Part shown: piece by piece, positions 1 to 4,856 of the stretch | Layout of the letters: every line of letters begins with the position of its first letter | How positions within the stretch are numbered: the first letter of the stretch is position 1 | Assembly (NCBI GenBank): GCA_030654205.1 | Contig: JAURXW010000461.1 | Coordinates: 1-5,391 of the forward strand | Origin: Bacteriovorax sp. | Lineage (GTDB): Bacteria > Bdellovibrionota > Bacteriovoracia > Bacteriovoracales > Bacteriovoracaceae | Length of the DNA stretch: 5,391 bases | Direction: 5' to 3' | Program-made: the position numbers and the translations under genes | Notes under the pieces: model-generated | Database searches by the model: none | Told to the model about the DNA's origin: nothing | Seen by the model: only the letters and a program-made list of their open reading frames with translations

Positions 1-1
1 T

Positions 2-859
2 GTAAAGCTCCCTAAAAGCAAAATCATTGAATCAGTTCATTATCACGAATTTCAAAAGCGCCCTTTTTTGTTGGTTAACAAGGATTGGTTTGATTCTATC
101 TGGAATGCATCGTACTCATCCTTTGCATTGATTGATGCAATTGGGGTCAGAAAGCAGTTGCAAACTGATGGCTTTATAAATTCTTTAAAACTTAGAAAAC
201 TAAAAGCCTCCATAAACCTTTTAGCATTTCGGCATAGACGACATTTAATTTTTTCATTTGCAGACTCGGCGCTAGTTAAGATTAATTGGAAAAAGATTGA
301 TTTATTTGGATACAAGAAAGAATACGCACCAGAGGAGCTTTTGGTGCTTTCAAAGAAAATATGTGAGCTATATAAGAAGCACTTGGGATTCGAGTCTTAT
401 GTGATTGCAACTCAAGGATTACTTGAAGATCATCAAGATTCACTTTATAGCAAATCGCTTTTCGGAAATCACTTTTCACTTGGAAGTCTTGGAACACCGT
501 TTGCAAATCTCTATGAAATTGAGAAGGCGGTTAAGGATAACTTGAAGAAAGATGTACATGGGCCAGTAGATCTGTATATGTCAGAAGACTTTTGCCTATC
601 CCTAAAGCTCCACCATGAAATAAGAAAAGACCTCACATCGGGCAAGATTAATTATCAGTCCTCAATAAACCCAGGAAATTTTAATTTTTACATTCCTACG
701 TCAATTGACGAGGTGTTGAGTCAAATAGATGATAAAAAAAGAAAGGACTCCATTCGGTGGCGCTTTATGAAAAGATATCTGCCTTTTAAGTTTTTTTACT
801 TAAAAATTAAATTGTTTTATAGAGTTGGTGGGATTTGTGGGGTTTTTAGATATCTGTAG
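2..859 (+). CDS. Hypothetical protein, possible degenerate nucleotide-cyclase fold (5' end missing)
   Basis: The frame is open from the first complete codon of the window, so the true start lies to the left. The TTG at 68 is only an internal candidate with no Shine-Dalgarno, and 22 more codons upstream stay open. Numbering from that TTG, three blocks occur in the order seen in cyclase-like (class III nucleotidyl cyclase fold) hypothetical proteins: a hydrophobic strand ending in an Asp (LIDAIG, D23), a second strand with FADS (D66) about 40 residues later, and a Gly-rich stretch followed by GTPFANLYEIE, resembling the GPAF-AYELE block of such proteins. The C-terminus is basic and aromatic, without a clear transmembrane segment. 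No catalytic Lys/Asn/Arg set can be assigned, so activity is doubtful. The fold assignment is inference from motif spacing; that this is a real, 5'-truncated coding region is well supported by its length and lack of stops. The ORF at 52-315 on the other strand is a shadow. Confidence 0.72.
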   Translation, partial: VKLPKSKIIESVHYHEFQKRPFLLVNKDWFDSIWNASYSSFALIDAIGVRKQLQTDGFINSLKLRKLKASINLLAFRHRRHLIFSFADSALVKINWKKIDLFGYKKEYAPEELLVLSKKICELYKKHLGFESYVIATQGLLEDHQDSLYSKSLFGNHFSLGSLGTPFANLYEIEKAVKDNLKKDVHGPVDLYMSEDFCLSLKLHHEIRKDLTSGKINYQSSINPGNFNFYIPTSIDEVLSQIDDKKRKDSIRWRFMKRYLPFKFFYLKIKLFYRVGGICGVFRYL

Positions 860-867
860 CTCAGGGC

Positions 868-889
868 TAATGGTTTTGAGGGGCCATTA
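868..889. repeat. Small inverted repeat downstream of the first gene
   Basis: TAATGG and CCATTA form a 6-bp stem around a 10-base loop, nine bases after the stop codon of the upstream gene. Only a mixed ATATGATTT tract follows, so it is at best a weak terminator. Confidence 0.25.
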
Positions 890-952
890 TATGATTTCGT
901 CGCTATAGATAACATAAACAGCCTTTCTCAAGTTTCAATTAGTTGGACGCTA

Positions 953-964
953 TCGATGAATCGA
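953..964. repeat. 12-bp inverted repeat TCGAT-GA-ATCGA
   Basis: A perfect 5-bp dyad with a two-base centre lies about 50 bases upstream of the -35 box proposed for the deacetylase. The size and symmetry suit a dimeric regulator site, but nothing else supports binding and such dyads occur by chance. Confidence 0.2.
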
Positions 965-1011
965 ATGGCCAAGAACTCATGAACAAACAATCTTTGTGAA
1001 CCAATAGGCTC

Positions 1012-1040
1012 GTGACCGATGAATAATATGAGTTTATTAT
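1012..1040 (+). promoter_or_regulatory. Probable promoter of the deacetylase gene, predicted leaderless
   Basis: GTGACC (4 of 6 matches to the -35 consensus) and TATTAT (5 of 6 to the -10) are separated by 17 bases. The -10 ends six bases before the ATG at 1047, so transcription is expected to start at or next to the start codon. No Shine-Dalgarno precedes that ATG, which agrees with a leaderless message. The toxin promoter further right has exactly the same spacing. Confidence 0.45.
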
Positions 1041-1042
1041 TC
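1021..1042. repeat. Inverted repeat covering the deacetylase -10 region
   Basis: GAATAATA and TATTATTC form an 8-bp perfect dyad around TGAGTT. The right arm includes the proposed -10 hexamer. As DNA it could be an operator for a repressor that blocks RNA polymerase. As RNA it matters only if transcription starts upstream, in which case it would occlude the region just 5' of the start codon. Low sequence complexity weakens the case. Confidence 0.3.
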
Positions 1043-1046
1043 TTGC

Positions 1047-1949
1047 ATGAAACATATTTTGATCATTACATTTGTTCTTCTGATAGCAACTAACGCCGAT
1101 GCACGTGAAGTTGCTTTAAGTTTTGATGATTGCCCCCGTAAGTTGGGACCGATTCTAAAGCCACTTGACCGTGACCAAAAGCTTGTAGCAGGATTAAAAG
1201 AACACGGTATTACAGCAGTATTTTTCTGTAATTCTCCGAGCCGTGAAGTAAACGGCTTTGAACGCCTAAAGTTATTCGCGGCAAACGGTCATCTTATTGC
1301 TAATCATAGTGCTAGTCACCCTGACTTAAACAAACTAACAACTGATGATTTTGCCAAGAATATTGACCAGGCTGACTCAGAGTTGCAATCTCTTCCAAAC
1401 TTCCGCAAGTGGTTTCGTTTTCCATTTCTTCATGAAGGAAAATATCCAAAAGACGTTGAGACTATCCGTACTCACCTAAAGAAAATTGGATATTCTAATG
1501 GATACGTAACCATTGACACTGAAGATTGGTACGTCGATGAGGTCTTGAGACAGAAAGTTACAGCTGGAAAGAAATACGACGAAAAACTTCTTTGTCGTAC
1601 TTATGCTAGAATGATGGCTGACGATGGCGATTTTTTCGACAAAATATCCGTCGAAGCATTAGGACGTTCTGTAAAACATGTAATACTACTTCATGAAACT
1701 GATCTGAATGCTATTTGCCTGAGTTTCCTAATTAAGGAATATAAAAACCGAGGGTGGACTTTTATTTCTCCAGATGTTGCTTATAAAGATCCCATCGCTT
1801 CTTTTGAGCCGTTGTCTTCAACAAAACTAAATGAAGGCCGTGTCTTCGCCTTGGCCAAGGAAAAAGGCTACGCTGGACCTGAACAGAAAACTTGGGGTAA
1901 GGAAATTGAGATAGAACAGGAATTGGAAAAGCTGCACGTCTGGCGCTGA
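1047..1949 (+). CDS. Secreted polysaccharide deacetylase (NodB domain, carbohydrate esterase 4)
   Basis: Predicted metal-dependent N- or O-deacetylase of a cell-wall or exopolysaccharide sugar, acting outside the cytoplasm. A signal peptide covers residues 1-19 (basic start, hydrophobic ILIITFVLLIA, cleavage after ADA). All five NodB motifs are visible: SFDD (D27 as base, D28 as metal ligand), HSASH (H87 and H91 metal ligands), RFPF (R124-F127), DTEDW (D157-W161) and LLHE (H216 as catalytic acid). The 300-residue length and the C-terminal NEGRVFALAKEKGY block match the FDD-(A/C)-PR subgroup of family PF01522; a Cys (C29) follows the Asp pair where classical NodB proteins have Gly. ATG 1047 is the only reasonable start: an in-frame stop lies at 1020 and no other in-frame start falls between. 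There is no Shine-Dalgarno; see the promoter entry. In Bdellovibrio, related enzymes deacetylate prey peptidoglycan, but the substrate here is unknown. Confidence 0.93.
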   Translation: MKHILIITFVLLIATNADAREVALSFDDCPRKLGPILKPLDRDQKLVAGLKEHGITAVFFCNSPSREVNGFERLKLFAANGHLIANHSASHPDLNKLTTDDFAKNIDQADSELQSLPNFRKWFRFPFLHEGKYPKDVETIRTHLKKIGYSNGYVTIDTEDWYVDEVLRQKVTAGKKYDEKLLCRTYARMMADDGDFFDKISVEALGRSVKHVILLHETDLNAICLSFLIKEYKNRGWTFISPDVAYKDPIASFEPLSSTKLNEGRVFALAKEKGYAGPEQKTWGKEIEIEQELEKLHVWR

Positions 1950-2096
1950 GCGGTCGTCTAAACCACTAAGAATCAACTTAAAGTTTGAATACAAAGGCTA
2001 GCGAAGAGCCAACAGCCCAATGAAAATTTGGACCTTGCTTTTGGAATTTGAACCGATTGACGAAGACTTAATGTAATTTCAAGCTCATTTTAAGTA

Positions 2097-2108
2097 TTAG
2101 ATATCTAA
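2097..2108. repeat. 12-bp perfect palindrome TTAGATATCTAA
   Basis: A perfect palindrome about 130 bases upstream of the protease start codon. It could bind a dimeric regulator of the protease gene. No second copy was noticed in the window, so a regulatory role is only a guess. Confidence 0.25.
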
Positions 2109-2173
2109 ACACACACATACGAGTGTCTAACTTTTATACACACGTCTATGTAAAAAAAAATCGAAAAACCAAT

Positions 2174-2204
2174 TTGAATTAAATAAATGCTAACTTTGTA
2201 TCAT
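2174..2204 (+). promoter_or_regulatory. Candidate promoter of the S1 protease gene
   Basis: TTGAAT (4 of 6 to the -35 consensus) and TATCAT (5 of 6 to the -10) are 19 bases apart, which is longer than ideal. A start near 2211 would give a leader of about 30 bases that includes the good Shine-Dalgarno. The surrounding AT-richness makes false matches easy. Confidence 0.3.
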
Positions 2205-2227
2205 TGTTAAAAATAATACTGAATTAA

Positions 2228-2233
2228 AGGAAG
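2228..2233 (+). promoter_or_regulatory. Ribosome binding site of the S1 protease gene
   Basis: AGGAAG lies about eight bases before ATG 2241 and fixes that start. It contrasts with the deacetylase gene, which has none. Confidence 0.65.
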
Positions 2234-2240
2234 ATATTTC

Positions 2241-3023
2241 ATGAAAAATTTAATTATATTTCTATTATTAACTGCACCTAATTTTTCTTACGCTATTCTT
2301 TATGCAGATAAAAATGTTGATTCCAATTTAGCAAGTTCAGTTATTCGCCTAAGATTACCTGATGTGAATTGTACTGGAGTTGTAATAAACGAAAAAACGG
2401 TGCTTACAGCTGCTCACTGCTTCAAAGGTTTGAATGACGTAATAATTCCAGTTATAGGCGTTCAAACATTTATAGGCACAACAAGACCTTCAACTTTGCG
2501 TGAATATAGTGATGTTAAAATTTTAAGGTATCTTGATGAGGACTTAACAATGATTCAATTTAAGGATGCAATAGAAGATGCAACTCCAGCTAATTATTTA
2601 CAAAATCCAAATCTTAATTTTGATGAAAAAAATTCTTTTTGTTTTCTTGGTACTGGTTTAACTGAAAAATTCTATAATACCTATGCTGTAATGTTTGGTT
2701 TAAATGATCCTGGTAATCTTAATCAGTTATGTAATAACGAAATAGATCCTAGCCTTAATGCTAGGATCGTCATTGACAAAGACAGACCATACATACAACG
2801 ATTGAAATATATAAAAAATAGACTCACTTTACAAGCTGGTGCTGATTCTGGTGATTCTGGAAGTCCATTCTTTATTTCAATTTCAGGTATCGATCAATTA
2901 GTTGGAATTTTGAGTGGTGGGGGAGTTTTGGATGATAAGACAGGAGAACGATTTGCTTCCTTTACGAACTTGCAAGATAGGGCAGTTTATAAATGGATAT
3001 TAAATAATTCAAAAAATAATTAA
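2241..3023 (+). CDS. Secreted chymotrypsin-like serine protease (family S1)
   Basis: Extracellular or periplasmic endopeptidase of the S1 family. A signal peptide spans residues 1-18 (MKNL, hydrophobic IIFLLLTA, cleavage after SYA). The catalytic triad is intact: H59 in LTAAHC, D101 in EDLTMIQF (the family's DIALL position) and S206 in GDSGSP. Cysteines 44 and 60 flank the His loop like the classical Cys42-Cys58 disulfide; C134 and C164 may form another. The mature chain lacks an obvious IVGG activation sequence, so zymogen activation may differ from trypsin. Six residues before the Ser, where trypsin has its pocket Asp, simple register gives Gly (G200), so trypsin specificity is unlikely; small hydrophobic substrates are possible. 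At 260 residues it is a lone S1 domain with no C-terminal extension. The gene is visibly more AT-rich than the deacetylase, has a good Shine-Dalgarno and ends in a strong terminator, so it is probably monocistronic. Confidence 0.92.
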   Translation: MKNLIIFLLLTAPNFSYAILYADKNVDSNLASSVIRLRLPDVNCTGVVINEKTVLTAAHCFKGLNDVIIPVIGVQTFIGTTRPSTLREYSDVKILRYLDEDLTMIQFKDAIEDATPANYLQNPNLNFDEKNSFCFLGTGLTEKFYNTYAVMFGLNDPGNLNQLCNNEIDPSLNARIVIDKDRPYIQRLKYIKNRLTLQAGADSGDSGSPFFISISGIDQLVGILSGGGVLDDKTGERFASFTNLQDRAVYKWILNNSKNN

Positions 3024-3065
3024 AACCACTAACTTGATAACCGAATAGTAATTTAAATTACGAAG

Positions 3066-3113
3066 AAATAAAAAACGGCCATCGCTGACTAAAATAGCGA
3101 TGGCCAATTTTTA
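3066..3113. terminator. Bidirectional rho-independent terminator
   Basis: A perfect 10-bp stem (GGCCATCGCT with AGCGATGGCC, 3077-3086 and 3096-3105) with a 9-base loop is flanked by an A-run on the left and a T-run on the right. It therefore gives a U-tract whichever strand is transcribed. It lies between the protease gene on the plus strand and the resolvase fragment on the minus strand. Confidence 0.9.
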
Positions 3114-3584
3114 TTATCTCTCTAGTTGAATAGAATTATCGTGATTATTAAAATCGAACTCTTGTCCTTGATACTGATTTCCAGTAACTGCTATATTTAC
3201 ATTTGAGGAGTGGTCAAGGTCTAGTTTTGGCATGAGTGCATCCTGTAACGCCTTATTTTTTTCTTTGATTAGAGCCTCTGCTTTCAATGCTCTTACTTCA
3301 GCGCTAACTGCACCAGTAGAACACTTTGCAATCCTCGCAATCTCTCGATAAGTTATTTTACTAGATAATAATTTTCTTATAAGATCGCTATCACGCATCT
3401 TAATCCGCCCAATGTGAATTCCTTTAGCTTTCGCATTTGCAAGACCATTCCTGACTCTTTCTGCAATTAAATCTCGCTCAAGTTGCGCCACTGCTCCTAA
3501 TATCACGAACACGGCAGCCCCCAAAGGGGTATTGGTATCAATACTTTCTGTAATTATCCCGCGCAAATAATTATGCCGAATCAA
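3114..3584 (-). pseudogene. Serine recombinase (resolvase/invertase) C-terminal fragment
   Basis: Site-specific serine recombinases cut and rejoin DNA using a Ser in an N-terminal YxRVS-type motif. Here that domain is absent: the frame begins with an unsupported TTG, and family similarity starts only around residues 7-9. What remains is the end of the catalytic domain and the long E helix (TESIDTNTPLG at 12-22, then VFVILGAVAQLERDLIAERV and GLANAKAKGIHIGR, to residue 60), followed by a helix-turn-helix (about 65-99, with TYREIARIAKCSTGAVSAEV). A hydrophilic tail of about 55 residues follows that most small resolvases lack. It could still bind DNA if expressed but cannot recombine. The break falls exactly at the outer edge of a 13-bp inverted repeat (3569-3581), so residues 1-5 or 6 are scar sequence. 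No ribosome site precedes the TTG. The true start and missing half are not elsewhere in the window. Confidence 0.85.
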
Positions 3585-3649
3585 GGAGAAGCGCCAAAGC
3601 GCCTCCCACTAATTTTAAATTTTTCTACTGACTATCATTCGGCATAATT
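3569..3649. mobile_element. 81-bp scar or mini-element bounded by 13-bp perfect inverted repeats
   Basis: AATTATGCCGAAT (3569-3581) and ATTCGGCATAATT (3637-3649) are exact reverse complements enclosing 55 bases. Inside lies a second hairpin, GGAG-aa-GCGC / GCGC-CTCC (3585-3606). The left outer edge coincides with the breakpoint of the resolvase fragment; the right outer edge touches the stop codon of the frame at 3649-3723. No flanking target duplication is seen (CAAAT against CACAA). The arms resemble tyrosine-recombinase half-sites (CATAA/TTATG inner edges, as in dif arms), although a dif-like site would have only about 6 bases between them. Either an element end or a recombination scar fits; the parent element is not recognised. 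Confidence 0.6.
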
Positions 3650-4250
3650 CACAACTTTTCCAAGTAAGATAAAATGTCTCCTTCCGGTTTATACCGCTTG
3701 AGTTTAGTATCCTGCGGTTGCATTTTATGAACTGCAATTCTTTTACTTTTTCAATTTCTCGAGAAATAATACCATCAGCTAAATCTGCACCAATAGATTG
3801 TGGTCCCCAAGAAAGTGATTGCTCATTGCATTTTTCAGACAGAGAACATACATTTTGCGCTTTCACTTTATCCAGAACATTACTTAAATTTTTTACTCCA
3901 TCAATTTTAACTTCAGGAGAAGAGACTCCGCAATTTACTGTTGGATTAAGGTCAGTATCCAATGGAATCATTTTTTTATCAGGCCCTATGCTAATCACAT
4001 TATCGATGTTTTTTAATCTAAGAAGAAGATTTTCCCAATTGGAATTAGACATTTTTTTGGGTGTCATAGAAGGTGCAATCAGAATAAATTTTTCACCCTG
4101 ACTTTGAACTTTCGCACCTGACAATTTAACAATTTCGAGAATTCGTTCCTTGTCAGAATTGTACTTAAATTTAATTAGGGTATTCTTTAATTCTTCAGAT
4201 AAAACAAATTGGGGTAATAAAAAAATATAAAAAAGAATAAATTTATTCAT
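3615..4250 (-). CDS. Truncated subtilase-like protein (signal peptide, propeptide, no catalytic core)
   Basis: A signal peptide (residues 1-18, MNKFILFYIFLLPQFVLS) is followed by a region resembling an inhibitor I9-type propeptide (about 20-95, LIKFKY...ILIAPSM...VISIGPD). Next comes a Cys-containing linker (C107, C135, C141) and then LSWGPQSIGADLADG (146-160), which looks like the W-G-x-x-x-I-G-A-D entry to a peptidase S8 catalytic domain. In intact subtilases the catalytic Asp strand (K-x-A-V-x-D-x-G) follows shortly after. Here similarity stops near residue 170, and the last 40 residues (CNRRILNSSG... to the TAA) have no family character, because the same DNA reads better in another frame. 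The Asp, His and Ser of a subtilase are all absent, so this is a pseudogene or at most a secreted propeptide. The start is supported by the signal peptide; the upstream GAAG is a weak ribosome site. The plus-strand frame at 3718-4101 is a shadow. Confidence 0.65.
   Translation of the reverse strand: MNKFILFYIFLLPQFVLSEELKNTLIKFKYNSDKERILEIVKLSGAKVQSQGEKFILIAPSMTPKKMSNSNWENLLLRLKNIDNVISIGPDKKMIPLDTDLNPTVNCGVSSPEVKIDGVKNLSNVLDKVKAQNVCSLSEKCNEQSLSWGPQSIGADLADGIISREIEKVKELQFIKCNRRILNSSGINRKETFYLTWKSCELCRMIVSRKI
3649..3723 (-). pseudogene. Possible C-terminal tail of a lost gene, read in another frame inside the subtilase remnant
   Basis: From ATG 3723 this frame gives MQPQDTKLKRYKPEGDILSY followed by LEKL and a TGA stop. 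The peptide is charged, balanced and ends in a plausible helix, unlike the overlapping tail of the 211-residue frame. The stop codon overlaps the last base of the right inverted-repeat arm, as expected if a gene belonging to a mobile element ended at that element's repeat. There is no ribosome site and the parent family is not identified; a recombinase or transposase tail is a guess. Confidence 0.3.
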
Positions 4251-4435
4251 TCTTCAAACCATATAAAATTTAGATTTTCGCCCATCTAGATTTATCGAGA
4301 AAATATGAAAAAACTTTAATTAAGATTAGGAGATTAAAAGAATCAGACAAATAGGGCTATTTGATTATAGAAAGTTTAGTTGTAATGATTAAAACGAAAT
4401 CTTGAGGTTTTTTGGTTATTCAATGGCCGATGACT
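4251..4435. other. Upstream region of the truncated subtilase gene
   Basis: AT-rich spacer with no gene on either strand. A perfect TATAAT on the minus strand (4364-4369) could serve the leftward subtilase remnant, but its -35 position reads TTAATC (poor match) and the leader would be about 105 bases long. Nothing else stands out. Confidence 0.35.
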
Positions 4436-4549
4436 TCATGATTTATTGAAATTCTTCGCCTTTAGAACCAAGCGCTTAGCCCACTCCTTTATAATTTCTA
4501 ACCACTCACTAGCTCCCTTAATTGACAAAGTGTCTGGTTTAGCATACAA
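4436..4549 (-). pseudogene. Possible 3' remnant of an unidentified minus-strand gene
   Basis: A 37-codon frame reads LYAKPDTLSIKGASEWLEII then KEWAKRLVLKAKNFNKS and a TGA stop, with a protein-like composition and an amphipathic Trp/Lys/Glu helix. It has no ATG, only a TTG directly after an in-frame TAA, and no ribosome site. It is read against the toxin gene's promoter. It may be the cut-off end of a gene replaced by the toxin-antitoxin module, or a chance frame. No family is recognised. Confidence 0.25.
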
Positions 4550-4550
4550 T
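4522..4550 (+). promoter_or_regulatory. Near-consensus promoter of the toxin-antitoxin operon, predicted leaderless
   Basis: TTGACA (perfect -35) and TACAAT (5 of 6 to the -10) are separated by exactly 17 bases. The -10 ends six bases before the toxin ATG at 4557, so the transcript should begin at or within a base or two of the start codon. Two dyads overlap the boxes and could be operators for antitoxin autorepression: GACA-aag-TGTC (4524-4534) and the wider AATTG...CAATT (4520-4524 and 4547-4551), which brackets both promoter boxes. Confidence 0.8.
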
Positions 4551-4556
4551 TCTTAA

Positions 4557-4856
4557 ATGAAGATTCTTAAGTCGGACGCTTATAATAAATGGTTCAAAAC
4601 AGAGACAGTAAAAATCCAAAGGCAAATTGAGGCCCGCTTGGTTAAAATAGAACTAGAAAATTACTTAGGGAACCATAAACATCTTGTTGGTGACCTATGG
4701 GAACTCAAGTTTAACAACGGAAATAGAATCTACTACACAATTAAAAAAATCGAAGATCAAACAATGTTTTTGATTCTCGGAGGAAACAAAAATGGCCAGC
4801 AAAAAGACATTAACAAAGCAGAAAAAGTTGCCAAAGAAATCCACAAAGAAACTTAA
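4557..4856 (+). CDS. HigB/RelE-type toxin (Gp49-like addiction module killer protein)
   Basis: Type II toxin of the Gp49/HigB-like group (PF05973), whose members typically cleave mRNA on the ribosome. At 99 residues it matches the family length. Characteristic blocks are present: ARLVKIELENYLGNHKHL (26-43), GDLWELKF (45-52), GNRIYYTI (55-62, with R57 and Y59-Y60 as likely RNA-contact residues) and the closing LILGGNKNGQQKDINKA (72-88). The gene precedes and overlaps its antitoxin by 65 bases, the toxin-first order usual for HigBA-type modules. ATG 4557 is the natural start, since residues 1-12 match the family's N-terminal strand. No Shine-Dalgarno exists and the promoter predicts a leaderless message, so toxin translation is probably weak. 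Identification as a RelE-superfamily toxin is firm; the exact subfamily name is less so. Confidence 0.93.
   Translation: MKILKSDAYNKWFKTETVKIQRQIEARLVKIELENYLGNHKHLVGDLWELKFNNGNRIYYTIKKIEDQTMFLILGGNKNGQQKDINKAEKVAKEIHKET
4779..4784 (+). promoter_or_regulatory. Strong internal ribosome binding site of the antitoxin gene
   Basis: GGAGGA, an ideal Shine-Dalgarno, lies seven bases before ATG 4792. It is formed by the toxin codons for the conserved GGN motif. It decides the antitoxin start: the alternative ATG at 4867 has only GGTGG one base away, too close to work well. Confidence 0.8.

Larger units (their letters stand above)
1950..2240. other. Non-coding spacer between deacetylase and protease genes
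   Basis: No convincing gene on either strand; the longest start-to-stop stretch of interest is an 18-codon frame at 2020-2076 without a ribosome site. The right half becomes very AT-rich and contains a palindrome at 2097-2108, CA-repeat-like sequence at 2109-2117 and a run of nine A's at 2152-2160. No recognisable terminator follows the deacetylase gene; the GGCT/AGCC pair at 1996-2010 is too short. The right end carries the protease promoter candidate and ribosome site. Confidence 0.6.

Noticed and set aside
942..948. GTTGGAC fits the integron attC core pattern GTTRRRY, and GTCTAAC at 2125-2131 fits RYYYAAC, hinting at gene cassettes.
   Set aside because: Neither has a partner core at a suitable distance or the paired inner arms an attC needs. 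Such short degenerate patterns occur by chance.
911..1049. Minus-strand stop-free stretch opposite the 860-1046 spacer, reading ...GHEPIGSQRLFVHEFLAIRF... to a TGA.
   Set aside because: No start codon with a ribosome site, no recognised family, and it overlaps a better-supported plus-strand promoter.
2020..2076. 18-codon plus-strand frame MKIWTLLLEFEPIDEDLM.
   Set aside because: Too short, no Shine-Dalgarno, no context; likely chance.
1960..3032. AAACCACTAA occurs just after the deacetylase stop (1960-1969) and across the protease stop (3023-3032); AACCACT recurs at 4500-4506.
   Set aside because: The match does not extend beyond 10 bases, there is no symmetry, and AT-rich spacers give such matches often.
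3585..3606. GC-rich hairpin inside the 81-bp scar considered as a terminator.
   Set aside because: On the minus strand no T-run follows. On the plus strand the T-run begins too far from the stem and there is no plus-strand gene to end.
3718..4101. 127-residue plus-strand frame opposite the subtilase remnant.
   Set aside because: It is antisense to a frame with a signal peptide and subtilase-like features, and has no ribosome site or family character.
965..4441. Similar strings AATGGCCAAGAACTCATGA (965-983) and AATGGCCGATGACTTCATGA (4422-4441).
   Set aside because: Only 7 + 5 bases match without gaps in between; one lies in a spacer and the other at the end of a doubtful remnant, with no shared flanks.
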